From Pseudescherichia sp032055545 (GTDB lineage Bacteria > Pseudomonadota > Gammaproteobacteria > Enterobacterales > Enterobacteriaceae), in NCBI GenBank assembly GCA_032055545.1, contig DAMBQR010000004.1:57967-121966 (forward strand): a DNA stretch of 64,000 nucleotides, given 5' to 3'. The notes beneath the pieces were generated by a model. That model was given only the letters and a program-made list of their open reading frames with translations, was not told the origin of the DNA and did no database searches. Positions 7,071 to 15,073 of the stretch are shown here, in pieces; positions within the stretch are counted from its first letter, which is position 1, and every line of letters starts with the position of its first letter. Made by a program: the position numbers and the translations under genes.

Positions 7071-8081
7071 ATGGCGCGCCCAATTGCCCCTGGCTATTGT
7101 ATTGTGCAACAGCCTGGAAACCTTAACTTTCAGGCCCGAGAACTGTTCAGAGATACCCGTTCCCCTGCTGCTAGCCTATTTATGAAACTCAATGCTGATT
7201 CGCAATGGCTCATCCCAGGTCAGATACTGATTGTTGCCGACCCAAGTAACGTTACACCAGCGACAACACAGATACTGTATAAACTTAGACAGGTAAAACA
7301 AAATATCCAGAATGCCTTTATAGGTGTGGGAGCTGAAGATGCGAGCTTTCTTCAAAAACATTACGGCATGATTGCTGGGTTGGCTAGTGCTGGTGATAAA
7401 ATTTTTGGCACTACAGGAGATATTGGAGAAAAATATTTTTCTGCCATTGAGCAGACCTTGAAAAATATCGAGGCTACCTATCAGAATCAATACCGCACAC
7501 AGGGTACGCTGATTGGTCAGCAGTTTTTTATTGAGCGTAACCAACTACTAAATCAGTTGAAAGACTTAGTAAATAAACCATTACTCAAGTCGCTTGCTCG
7601 TCACTCTGTGAAATTTAGACCCTATGAAGATATGCGCCGGGCATTAAATCTTTCAAGTCGTTCTATTGTGCATGAATGGTCAACAGCTGGTGTTACGGGT
7701 TTACCTGGTTATTCAACCTATATAGGAAACGCGGCTAAAGCTGCACGTTTTCTGAAGTACGGTGGCTATATAGGTATACTTTTTTCTTTTGCTGGTGTTA
7801 GTAGTGAGGTTATCAATAGCTGTACGCTGAAGCGGGAAAACGAATGCAAGCAGATTGCTTTTCAAAAATATACTAAGTTTGCTTTTAGCACTGGTTCGGG
7901 TATAACTACTGGAGCATCAGGCGGTGGGGCTATGTTAGGGCTCTGCGCTATGGTCGGCATTACTACAATGGGTATGGGTGGTGTCGCATGTGCTGCGATA
8001 GGTTCTATCGCAGGGAGTTACGCTGGTAGTGCAGCAGGGGAAAAACTGGTCAATAAATTTTTGGAGTCAACTGGTGATTGA
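7071..8081 (+). CDS. LysM-like protein with glycine-zipper membrane domain (putative toxin/effector)
   Basis: A 336-residue protein of unrecognised family. Residues 1-60 fit a LysM-like fold: YCIVQQPGN, ARELFRD, LFMKLN and WLIPGQILIVADP occupy the positions of the LysM repeat. Residues 65-190 are mostly charged helices. The C-terminal third alternates small residues in long hydrophobic stretches (GGYIGILFSFAGVSS; then GSGITTGASGGGAMLGLCAMV; then GMGGVACAAIGSIAGSYAGSAAG), a glycine-zipper pattern seen in pore-forming and membrane-inserting toxins. There is no signal peptide. The GGAG ribosome site lies nine bases before the ATG. The next gene overlaps by eight bases and encodes a small membrane protein, an effector-immunity layout. 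Function is inferred, not established; delivery by a type VI or similar route is a guess from the LysM-like tag. Confidence 0.6.
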   Translation: MARPIAPGYCIVQQPGNLNFQARELFRDTRSPAASLFMKLNADSQWLIPGQILIVADPSNVTPATTQILYKLRQVKQNIQNAFIGVGAEDASFLQKHYGMIAGLASAGDKIFGTTGDIGEKYFSAIEQTLKNIEATYQNQYRTQGTLIGQQFFIERNQLLNQLKDLVNKPLLKSLARHSVKFRPYEDMRRALNLSSRSIVHEWSTAGVTGLPGYSTYIGNAAKAARFLKYGGYIGILFSFAGVSSEVINSCTLKRENECKQIAFQKYTKFAFSTGSGITTGASGGGAMLGLCAMVGITTMGMGGVACAAIGSIAGSYAGSAAGEKLVNKFLESTGD

Positions 8082-8469
8082 ACATATACTAGCGAGGTCA
8101 GGGCTATTTATAGGGCTTTTTGGTAGCATGCTTATTTTTATCTGTTTCCTGGTTTATTTGGCTAATAAAAAAAACTATGACAATCTAGTTTCCCTTTTTA
8201 AGGAAAAATATACTTTCCCAGCACCAAGTTCATTTTATCATATGGTTGGTTTTTTCGGTGTTTTTCCTGTAAGCAGGTTTTTTATTAAACTGAGTAAGAA
8301 GAAAAAGATTTCCTTTCTTAAAAAGAACGATCCGGCCTACAGCTTTTTTGAAGAAAATGACTTAAAAATCCAACCGTGGATGAATTATCTTTCTTACATA
8401 TGGATTACCGCGACGGTGGCTTATCTGGTTTCTGCTATAGCAGGCGTTATTTTAACTATCGTCCGTTAG
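8074..8469 (+). CDS. Small membrane protein, putative immunity to the upstream toxin
   Basis: I place the start at GTG 8074 because GGAG (8063-8066) lies seven bases upstream and the start overlaps the preceding gene's stop, implying coupled translation; a longer frame from 8029 has no such site. The 131-residue product has a hydrophobic helix at about 6-30 (LFIGLFGSMLIFICFLVYL), a second hydrophobic segment around the SFYHMVGFFGVFPVS region, a basic loop (KLSKKKK), and a last helix (ITATVAYLVSAIAGVILTIV). Two or three spanning helices with basic loops match immunity proteins of pore-forming bacteriocins. No homologue is recognised. It ends just before the icd terminator. Confidence 0.6.
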   Translation: MIEHILARSGLFIGLFGSMLIFICFLVYLANKKNYDNLVSLFKEKYTFPAPSSFYHMVGFFGVFPVSRFFIKLSKKKKISFLKKNDPAYSFFEENDLKIQPWMNYLSYIWITATVAYLVSAIAGVILTIVR

Positions 8470-8484
8470 TGAGCTGGCTAGCCA

Positions 8485-8511
8485 TAAAAAACGGGAGCAC
8501 AAGGCTCCCGT
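8485..8511 (-). terminator. icd terminator
   Basis: Perfect 8-bp stem ACGGGAGC (8491-8498) / GCTCCCGT (8504-8511); on the minus strand it is followed by a T-run (8485-8490), placed 24 bp after the icd stop. Confidence 0.88.
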
Positions 8512-8534
8512 TGTCATCTAATCCAATTTCTGGA

Positions 8535-9785
8535 TTACATGTTTTCGATGATCGCGTCACCAAACTCTGAACATTTCAGCAGTTTAGCGCCGTCCATCAG
8601 ACGTTCAAAGTCATAGGTCACGGTTTTGTTGTTAATCGCGCCTTCCATGCCTTTAACGATCAGGTCTGCGGCTTCGAACCACTCCATATGGCGGAGCATC
8701 ATCTCTGCGGAGAGGATGATCGAGCCTGGGTTGACCTTGTCCTGGCCTGCGTATTTCGGCGCAGTGCCGTGGGTCGCTTCGAACAGGGCGCATTCGTCAC
8801 CAATGTTCGCACCCGGTGCGATACCGATCCCGCCAACCTGGGCTGCCAGGGCGTCGGAGATGTAGTCACCGTTCAGGTTCATACAGGCAATCACGTCGTA
8901 CTCGGCCGGACGCAGCAGGATCTGCTGCAGGAATGCATCGGCGATCACATCTTTAATGATGATCTCTTTGCCGGTGTTCGGGTTTTTGATCTTCTGCCAC
9001 GGGCCGCCGTCGATCAGTTCACCGCCAAACTCTTCCTGGGCCAGCTGATAGCCCCAGTCTTTGAACGCGCCTTCGGTGAACTTCATGATGTTGCCTTTGT
9101 GCACCAGGGTCACGGAGTCACGATCGTTGGTGATCGCATACTCAATGGCAGCGCGCACCAGACGCTTGGTACCCTCTTCCGAGCACGGCTTGATGCCGAT
9201 ACCGCAATGTTCCGGGAAGCGAATTTTCTTCACGCCCATCTCTTCGCGCAGGAATTTGATCACTTTTTCAGCGTCAGCGCTGTCGGCTTTCCATTCAATA
9301 CCGGCATAGATATCTTCGGAGTTTTCACGGAAGATCACCATGTCGGTCAGCTCCGGGTGCTTAACCGGGCTTGGCGTACCCTGGTAGTAACGTACCGGGC
9401 GCAGGCAGACGTAGAGGTCAAGCTCCTGGCGCAGGGCAACGTTCAGGGAACGAATACCGCCGCCGACTGGGGTAGTCAACGGACCTTTGATTGCTACACG
9501 ATACTCACGGATCAGATCCAGGGTTTCAGTCGGCAGCCAGACGTCCTGGCCATACACCTGGGTCGATTTCTCACCGGTATAAATTTCCATCCAGGAAATT
9601 TTACGCTCACCGTTGTAGGCCTTTTGCACGGCGGCATCGACCACCTTGATCATCGGCGGCGTGACGTCCACACCGATACCATCACCTTCGATAAACGGGA
9701 TGATCGGATTGTTAGGCACGTTCAGCTTGCCGTCTTGCAGGGTGATCTTACTACCTTCCGCCGGAACAACTACTTTGCTTTCCAT
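8535..9785 (-). CDS. icd: NADP-dependent isocitrate dehydrogenase
   Basis: Cytoplasmic TCA-cycle enzyme converting isocitrate to 2-oxoglutarate with NADP. The 416-residue sequence matches the E. coli enzyme throughout. Ser113 in GGGIRSLN, the residue phosphorylated by AceK to switch off the enzyme during growth on acetate, is present, as are the substrate-binding arginines around it and the metal-binding aspartates in GDYISDALAA. The C-terminus ends in the normal CSEFGDAIIENM, so the gene is not altered by an e14-type integration, although the accessory block begins directly after its terminator. The start ATG is preceded by GGAG. Monocistronic and divergent from rluE. Confidence 0.98.
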   Translation of the reverse strand: MESKVVVPAEGSKITLQDGKLNVPNNPIIPFIEGDGIGVDVTPPMIKVVDAAVQKAYNGERKISWMEIYTGEKSTQVYGQDVWLPTETLDLIREYRVAIKGPLTTPVGGGIRSLNVALRQELDLYVCLRPVRYYQGTPSPVKHPELTDMVIFRENSEDIYAGIEWKADSADAEKVIKFLREEMGVKKIRFPEHCGIGIKPCSEEGTKRLVRAAIEYAITNDRDSVTLVHKGNIMKFTEGAFKDWGYQLAQEEFGGELIDGGPWQKIKNPNTGKEIIIKDVIADAFLQQILLRPAEYDVIACMNLNGDYISDALAAQVGGIGIAPGANIGDECALFEATHGTAPKYAGQDKVNPGSIILSAEMMLRHMEWFEAADLIVKGMEGAINNKTVTYDFERLMDGAKLLKCSEFGDAIIENM

Positions 9786-9905
9786 TCACCTCTCCTTCGA
9801 GTTCGAGCGTGTTTTCGTTCTGCTGTTTTGTTAATAAATTGTAATGGGCCTGTCAATACTAACTGATTGTCGGCTGGCATGAAAGGCGCAAGTTATTCCG
9901 CTATA

Positions 9906-10559
9906 ATGCGGCAATTGCTAACATCTGAAAATACCATGCGCAAAACTTCTTTTACAGATCACCGGGTTAAGCGATTCAGCTCACAACAACCCACCAGGCG
10001 TAACGGCAAAAACCACCCAAAGCGGGTGATTTTGTTCAATAAACCCTACGATGTGTTGCCGCAGTTTACCGATGAGGCCGGCCGCAGCACGCTGAAAGAT
10101 TTTATCCCCGTCACTGACGTCTACGCGGCAGGCCGTCTGGACCGTGACAGCGAAGGGCTGCTGGTTCTGACTAACGACGGCGCATTGCAGGCGCGGCTGA
10201 CGCAGCCGGGTAAGCGCACCGGGAAGATCTACTACGTTCAGGTAGAGGGCCTACCCGGCGAGGAGGCGCTGGCGGCGCTGCGCAACGGCGTGACGCTCAA
10301 CGATGGCCCTACCCTGCCCGCAGGCGTCGAGCTGGTCAGCGAGCCAGCGTGGCTCTGGCCGCGCAATCCGCCGATCCGCGAGCGTAAATCTATTCCTACC
10401 GCCTGGCTGAAAATCACCCTCTATGAAGGGCGTAACCGCCAGGTCAGACGCATGACCGCGCACGTTGGTTTTCCCACGCTGCGCCTAATCCGTTACGCTA
10501 TGGGAAATTACACGCTGGAGGATCTCGCTAACGGTGAGTGGCGAGATGTTGCTGAATAA
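9906..10559 (+). CDS. rluE: 23S rRNA pseudouridine(2457) synthase RluE
   Basis: RluE makes pseudouridine at 23S rRNA position 2457. The RsuA-type active-site motif AAGRLDRDSEGLLVLTND contains the catalytic aspartate; the later RNRQVRRMTAHVGFPTLRLIRYAMG block is also typical. There is no N-terminal S4 domain, as expected for RluE, only a basic leader. I use the ATG at 9906, giving 217 residues as in E. coli. That ATG overlaps a TATAAT box (9902-9907), so initiation at the next in-frame ATG (9936, MRKTSF) from a downstream transcript is a real alternative. nudJ follows ten bases later, forming an operon that probably continues to mnmA. Confidence 0.95.
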   Translation: MRQLLTSENTMRKTSFTDHRVKRFSSQQPTRRNGKNHPKRVILFNKPYDVLPQFTDEAGRSTLKDFIPVTDVYAAGRLDRDSEGLLVLTNDGALQARLTQPGKRTGKIYYVQVEGLPGEEALAALRNGVTLNDGPTLPAGVELVSEPAWLWPRNPPIRERKSIPTAWLKITLYEGRNRQVRRMTAHVGFPTLRLIRYAMGNYTLEDLANGEWRDVAE

Positions 10560-10569
10560 GGAAGAGAGT

Positions 10570-11028
10570 ATGTTTAAACCGCACGTTACCGTTGCCTGCG
10601 TAGTGCATGCCCAGGGCAAGTTTCTCGTTGTTGAAGAGACCATTAACGACAAGGCGCTCTGGAACCAGCCTGCCGGACACCTGGAGGCCAATGAAACGCT
10701 GGTGCAGGCCGCCGCGCGCGAGCTGTGGGAAGAGACCGGCATCGATGCCGTACCCCAGCACTTTATCCGCATGCACCAGTGGATTGCACCGGATAACACC
10801 CCCTTCCTGCGCTTCTTGTTTGCCATCGAGCTTAACGAAACGTGCGCTACCTGGCCTAACGATGGCGATATCGATCGCTGCCTGTGGGTCAGCGCCGATG
10901 AGATTTTAACCGCTTCCAACCTGCGCTCGCCGCTGGTGGCGGAGAGTATCCGCTGCTATCAGAGCGGGCAGCGCTATCCGCTGGCGCTGATCGGCGAATT
11001 TAACTGGCCTTTTACAAGTGATGCCTGA
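10570..11028 (+). CDS. nudJ: Nudix phosphohydrolase NudJ
   Basis: NudJ hydrolyses nucleoside tri- and diphosphates and the thiamine precursor HMP-PP. The Nudix box GHLEANETLVQAAARELWEETG fits Gx5Ex7REUXEEXGU with the metal-binding glutamates intact. I chose the ATG at 10570 (MFKPHVTVACVV) because it matches the E. coli N-terminus and has GGAAGAGAG just upstream; the frame extends further upstream into rluE without a better start. The product has 152 residues, one fewer than E. coli. It lies between rluE and mnmA, the conserved enterobacterial order. Confidence 0.96.
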   Translation: MFKPHVTVACVVHAQGKFLVVEETINDKALWNQPAGHLEANETLVQAAARELWEETGIDAVPQHFIRMHQWIAPDNTPFLRFLFAIELNETCATWPNDGDIDRCLWVSADEILTASNLRSPLVAESIRCYQSGQRYPLALIGEFNWPFTSDA

Positions 11029-11083
11029 GGCGCGCTTGCATGCTAGAATACGCCGCCTTGAAGTTTAATGTCGCGAGTATTCT

Positions 11084-12190
11084 ATGTCTGAAAGCCCAAA
11101 AAAAGTGATCGTCGGGATGTCCGGCGGTGTTGACTCTTCCGTCTCTGCCTGGCTCCTGCAACAGCAGGGCTATAAGGTGGAAGGCCTGTTCATGAAGAAC
11201 TGGGAAGAGGATGACGGCGAGGAATACTGCACCGCCGCCGCCGACCTTGCCGATGCGCAAGCGGTGTGCGACAAGCTCGGCATTGAGCTGCACACCGTTA
11301 ACTTTGCAGCAGAGTACTGGGATAACGTCTTTGAGCACTTCCTCGAAGAGTACAAGGCTGGCCGCACGCCCAACCCGGATATCCTCTGCAACAAAGAGAT
11401 CAAATTTAAAGCCTTCCTCGAGTTCGCCGCCGAAGATCTCGGCGCGGATTATATCGCCACCGGCCACTATGTGCGCCGGGCGGACGTTGACGGCAAAAGC
11501 CATCTGCTGCGCGGGCTGGACGGCAACAAAGACCAGAGTTACTTCCTCTATACCCTCGGCCACGAGCAGATCGCCCAGAGCCTCTTCCCGGTCGGCGAGC
11601 TGGAGAAGCCTGAAGTGCGTAAAATTGCTGAAGAGCTGGGTCTGATCACCGCCAAAAAGAAAGACTCCACCGGTATCTGCTTTATCGGCGAGCGCAAATT
11701 CCGCGAGTTTCTCGGGCGCTACCTGCCTGCCCAGCCGGGTAAAATCATTACCGTTGACGGGGACGAGATTGGCGAGCACCAGGGGCTGATGTATCACACC
11801 CTTGGCCAGCGTAAAGGCCTCGGCATTGGCGGCACCAAAGAGGGCAGCGAAGATCCGTGGTATGTGGTCGATAAAGACGTTGAGAATAACGTTCTGATCG
11901 TCGCCCAGGGTCACGATCACCCGCGCCTGATGTCGGTGGGCCTGATTGCCCAGCAGCTGCACTGGGTCGATCGCGAAACCTTTACCGGCACGCTGCAGTG
12001 CACGGTGAAAACGCGCTATCGCCAGACCGATATTCCCTGCACGGTCACCGCGCTGGATGACGAACGTATCGAGGTCCGTTTTGACGAGCCGGTGGCTGCC
12101 GTTACGCCGGGCCAGTCCGCTGTCTTCTACAGCGGTGAAGTGTGCCTGGGCGGCGGCATTATTGAGCAGCGTCTGCCGCTGCCGGTTTAA
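11084..12190 (+). CDS. mnmA: tRNA-uridine 2-sulfurtransferase MnmA
   Basis: MnmA thiolates U34 of tRNA-Lys, -Glu and -Gln (s2U), accepting sulfur from the IscS-TusABCDE relay. The 368-residue protein has the PP-loop SGGVDSS near the N-terminus for ATP activation and the two catalytic cysteines, one in NPDILCNKEIK (about 102) and one in STGICFIGE (about 199). The tRNA-binding middle and C-terminal beta-barrel domain are present. A TGCTAGAAT extended -10-like element at 11042-11049 may give it its own promoter. hflD follows 52 bp downstream. Confidence 0.98.
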   Translation: MSESPKKVIVGMSGGVDSSVSAWLLQQQGYKVEGLFMKNWEEDDGEEYCTAAADLADAQAVCDKLGIELHTVNFAAEYWDNVFEHFLEEYKAGRTPNPDILCNKEIKFKAFLEFAAEDLGADYIATGHYVRRADVDGKSHLLRGLDGNKDQSYFLYTLGHEQIAQSLFPVGELEKPEVRKIAEELGLITAKKKDSTGICFIGERKFREFLGRYLPAQPGKIITVDGDEIGEHQGLMYHTLGQRKGLGIGGTKEGSEDPWYVVDKDVENNVLIVAQGHDHPRLMSVGLIAQQLHWVDRETFTGTLQCTVKTRYRQTDIPCTVTALDDERIEVRFDEPVAAVTPGQSAVFYSGEVCLGGGIIEQRLPLPV

Positions 12191-12242
12191 CGTAGACATT
12201 CTCCCCGTTGCTTCTAAGGCGGCGGGGAAACAAGGAGTGAGT

Positions 12243-12872
12243 GTGGCGAAGAACTATTATGATATCACCATCGCGCTGGCAGGGATCTGCCAGTCAGCCC
12301 GTCTGGTACAGCAGCTGGCGCACCAGGGCACCTGTGATTCCGACGCGCTGCATGTTTCGCTGAACAGCGTGATTGACCAGAACCCGGACTCAACGCTGGC
12401 GGTATTTGGCGGCAGCGAAGCCAACCTGCGCATGGGCCTTGAAACCCTGCTCGGCGTGCTCAACGCCAGCAGCCGTCAGGGGCTGAACGCCGAGCTGACG
12501 CGCTACACCCTGAGCCTGATGGTGCTGGAGCGTAAGCTCGCCGCAGGTAAAGGCGCGATGGATGAGCTGGGCGGCCGCATTGCCGGGCTACAGCGCCAGC
12601 TTGACCACTTTGACCTGCACTCTGACACCCTGCTAAGCGCAATGGCCGCAATCTATGTCGATGTCATAAGCCCCCTCGGCCCGCGTATTCAGGTCACCGG
12701 CACCCCGGCGGTACTGCAAAGTGCCCAGGTGCAGGCTAAAGTCCGCGCCTCGCTGCTCGCTGGCATCCGCGCCGCCGTGCTCTGGCACCAGGTGGGCGGT
12801 GGTCGTCTGCAGCTGATGTTTTCCCGTAATCGTCTGTCCACGCAGGCGAAACAAATTCTTGCCCATTGTTAA
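12243..12872 (+). CDS. hflD: High-frequency-lysogenization protein HflD
   Basis: HflD is a peripheral inner-membrane protein that, in E. coli, binds the lambda CII activator and lowers lysogeny; its housekeeping role is unclear. The 209-residue, mostly helical sequence matches E. coli from AKNYYDIT to QAKQILAHC, including SSRQGLNAELTRYTLSL and ISPLGPRIQVTG. I start at GTG 12243 with AAGGAG just upstream; the frame is open further back into mnmA without a supported start. It is a few residues shorter at the C-terminus than E. coli (213). purB follows after 19 bp, conserved as a co-transcribed pair. Confidence 0.95.
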   Translation: MAKNYYDITIALAGICQSARLVQQLAHQGTCDSDALHVSLNSVIDQNPDSTLAVFGGSEANLRMGLETLLGVLNASSRQGLNAELTRYTLSLMVLERKLAAGKGAMDELGGRIAGLQRQLDHFDLHSDTLLSAMAAIYVDVISPLGPRIQVTGTPAVLQSAQVQAKVRASLLAGIRAAVLWHQVGGGRLQLMFSRNRLSTQAKQILAHC

Positions 12873-12891
12873 CGTCCCGGAGTTTTGTCTT

Positions 12892-14262
12892 ATGGAATTA
12901 TCCTCACTGACCGCCGTTTCCCCTGTCGATGGACGCTACGGCGATAAAGTCAGCGCGCTACGCGAGATCTTCAGCGAGTACGGCCTGCTGAAGTTTCGTG
13001 TTCAGGTAGAAGTACGCTGGCTGCAAAAGCTGGCGGCACATGCAGCTATCAAGGAAGTTCCTGCTTTTGCTGCCGACGCAAACGGTTACCTCGATAAAAT
13101 TGTTGCGGAATTTAGCGAAGACGATGCCGCACGCATCAAAACCATTGAGCGCACCACCAACCACGACGTGAAAGCGGTCGAGTATTTTCTGAAAGAGAAA
13201 GTGGCCGACGTGCCGGCCCTGCATGCGGTCTCTGAGTTCATCCACTTCGCCTGCACCTCGGAAGATATTAATAATCTCTCCCACGCTCTGATGCTGCATA
13301 CTGCCCGGGAAGAGGTGGTCCTGCCTTACTGGCGCAAGATTATCGATGCGGTAAAAGATCTGGCGGTGCAGTATCGCGATATTCCCCTGCTCTCCCGTAC
13401 CCACGGTCAGCCGGCCACGCCGTCAACCATGGGTAAAGAGATGGCTAACGTCGCCTACCGCATGGAGCGCCAGTTCCGCCAGCTCGCCCAGGTGGAGATC
13501 CTCGGTAAGATCAACGGCGCGGTAGGTAACTATAACGCCCACATCGCGGCCTACCCGGAAGTAGACTGGCACCAGTTCAGCGAGGAGTTTGTTACCTCCC
13601 TCGGTATCCAGTGGAACCCGTACACTACCCAGATCGAACCGCACGACTACATTGCCGAGCTGTTTGACTGCATGGCGCGCTTCAACACCATCCTGATTGA
13701 CTTCGACCGCGATGTCTGGGGCTACATCGCCCTGAACCACTTCAAGCAGAAGACAATCGCCGGGGAAATTGGCTCTTCTACCATGCCGCATAAGGTTAAC
13801 CCGATTGACTTCGAAAACTCCGAAGGCAACCTGGGCCTCTCTAATGTGGTGCTGCAGCACCTGGCGGCTAAGCTGCCGGTCTCCCGCTGGCAGCGCGACC
13901 TCACCGACTCCACGGTGCTGCGTAACCTTGGCGTCGGCATCGGCTACGCGCTGATCGCCTACCAGTCAACGCTGAAAGGCGTGAGCAAGCTGGAAGTGAA
14001 CCGCGATCGTCTGCTTGACGAGTTGGATCACAACTGGGAAGTGCTGGCTGAGCCTATCCAGACGGTAATGCGCCGCTACGGTATCGAAAAGCCGTACGAG
14101 AAGCTGAAAGAGCTGACCCGCGGCAAGCGCGTTGACGCCGAAGGCATGAAGCAGTTTATCGATAGTCTGGCGCTGCCGGAGGAGGAGAAAACCCGCCTCA
14201 AAGCCATGACCCCGGCTAACTACATCGGCCGGGCCATTACCATGGTTGATGAACTGAAATAA
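12892..14262 (+). CDS. purB: Adenylosuccinate lyase
   Basis: PurB catalyses two steps of purine synthesis: SAICAR to AICAR and adenylosuccinate to AMP, each releasing fumarate. The 456-residue length equals E. coli. Fumarase/aspartase-superfamily signatures are intact: TSEDINNLSHALM, the catalytic-histidine segment SRTHGQPATPST, and the serine-loop signature GEIGSSTMPHKVNP. I start at ATG 12892 (MELSSLTAVSP) with CGGAG upstream. A PurR operator lies inside the gene at codon 62. A stem-loop follows the stop. Confidence 0.98.
   Translation: MELSSLTAVSPVDGRYGDKVSALREIFSEYGLLKFRVQVEVRWLQKLAAHAAIKEVPAFAADANGYLDKIVAEFSEDDAARIKTIERTTNHDVKAVEYFLKEKVADVPALHAVSEFIHFACTSEDINNLSHALMLHTAREEVVLPYWRKIIDAVKDLAVQYRDIPLLSRTHGQPATPSTMGKEMANVAYRMERQFRQLAQVEILGKINGAVGNYNAHIAAYPEVDWHQFSEEFVTSLGIQWNPYTTQIEPHDYIAELFDCMARFNTILIDFDRDVWGYIALNHFKQKTIAGEIGSSTMPHKVNPIDFENSEGNLGLSNVVLQHLAAKLPVSRWQRDLTDSTVLRNLGVGIGYALIAYQSTLKGVSKLEVNRDRLLDELDHNWEVLAEPIQTVMRRYGIEKPYEKLKELTRGKRVDAEGMKQFIDSLALPEEEKTRLKAMTPANYIGRAITMVDELK
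13076..13091. promoter_or_regulatory. Intragenic PurR operator in purB
   Basis: ACGCAAACGGTTACCT matches the PurR consensus ANGCAANCGNTTNCNT at every fixed position and begins at codon 62 of purB, the same place as the E. coli purB operator, where PurR acts as a roadblock to elongation. Confidence 0.88.
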
Positions 14263-14274
14263 CACCTCGCTTTT

Positions 14275-14301
14275 GGCCCGCTTCCGGTTAGGGAGCGGGC
14301 C
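14275..14301 (+). terminator. Stem-loop after purB
   Basis: An 11-bp GC-rich stem (GGCCCGCTTCC / GGGAGCGGGCC, one G-U pair) with a 5-base loop begins 13 bp after the purB stop. No T-run follows, so it may be a weak terminator or an mRNA 3' stabiliser. Confidence 0.6.
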
Positions 14302-14312
14302 GCTTCACACCT

Positions 14313-14347
14313 GGTTTACTCTCTGTTGATTTCGATCGCCTCATAAT
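14313..14347 (+). promoter_or_regulatory. PhoP box and promoter of phoPQ
   Basis: GGTTTA (14313-14318), five bases, TGTTGA (14324-14329) is a PhoP direct repeat; a -10 element CATAAT (14342-14347) follows 12 bp later, the spacing of class I PhoP-activated promoters. It indicates positive autoregulation of phoPQ. Confidence 0.85.
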
Positions 14348-14398
14348 TCCTGATTCGCGTTAAACTATTCACAACATGAATATATGGGAGTTCGGACA

Positions 14399-15073
14399 AT
14401 GCGCGTACTCGTTGTAGAGGACAACCCTTTGCTGCGCCACCACCTGAAAGTGCAGCTTCAGGAGCTGGGGCATCAGGTTGACGCCGCCGAAGATGCAAAG
14501 GAAGCGGATTACTATTTAAATGAACATCTTCCCGATATCGCTATTGTCGATCTCGGCCTGCCGGACGAGGATGGCCTGTCGCTAATCCGCCGCTGGCGCA
14601 GCCATGATGTCAGCCTCCCTGTGCTGGTGCTCACCGCCCGTGAAGGGTGGCAGGATAAGGTCGAGGTGCTGAGCGCCGGGGCCGATGACTACGTTACCAA
14701 GCCGTTTCACATTGAAGAGGTGGCCGCTCGCATGCAGGCCCTGATGCGCCGCAACGGTGGACATGCCTCGCAGGTCATCTCCATGCCGCCGTTTCAGGTC
14801 GATCTTTCTCGCCGGGAGCTGTCCATCAATGACGAGGTGATCAAGCTGACCGCCTTCGAGTACACCATCATGGAGACGCTGATCCGCAACAGCGGTAAAG
14901 TGGTCAGCAAAGATGCCCTGATGCTACAGCTCTACCCCGACGCCGAGCTGCGTGAGAGCCATACCATCGACGTGCTCATGGGTCGCCTGCGGAAAAAGAT
15001 CCAGGCGCAGTATCCTCATGACGTGATTAATACTGTACGGGGCCAGGGCTACCTGTTCGAACTGCATTCATGA
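14399..15073 (+). CDS. phoP: Response regulator PhoP
   Basis: OmpR-family regulator of the Mg2+/acid/antimicrobial-peptide response. The receiver domain (1-120) has the acidic pocket in VVEDN, the phosphorylated Asp51 in AIVDLGLPDEDG and the conserved lysine in YVTKPFHIEEV. The C-terminal winged helix (about 125-222) includes LTAFEYTIMETL and SHTIDVLMGRLRKKI. I start at ATG 14399 with GGGAG eight bases upstream; an in-frame ATG at 14384 is less well placed. The 224 residues match E. coli closely. phoQ starts four bases before the phoP stop, so translation is coupled. Confidence 0.98.
   Translation: MRVLVVEDNPLLRHHLKVQLQELGHQVDAAEDAKEADYYLNEHLPDIAIVDLGLPDEDGLSLIRRWRSHDVSLPVLVLTAREGWQDKVEVLSAGADDYVTKPFHIEEVAARMQALMRRNGGHASQVISMPPFQVDLSRRELSINDEVIKLTAFEYTIMETLIRNSGKVVSKDALMLQLYPDAELRESHTIDVLMGRLRKKIQAQYPHDVINTVRGQGYLFELHS

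Noticed and set aside
8470..8540. e14-type prophage attachment with duplicated icd end
   Set aside because: icd has its normal C-terminus and no second copy of its 3' end or integrase is visible in the window.
8688..9866. Long open frame (392 codons) on the strand opposite icd
   Set aside because: It is the antisense shadow of icd, made possible by the GC-rich codon pattern; it has no family resemblance and no ribosome site.
11012..12199. Long open frame (395 codons) opposite mnmA
   Set aside because: It mirrors mnmA and its product is low-complexity antisense sequence; the sense gene is unambiguous.
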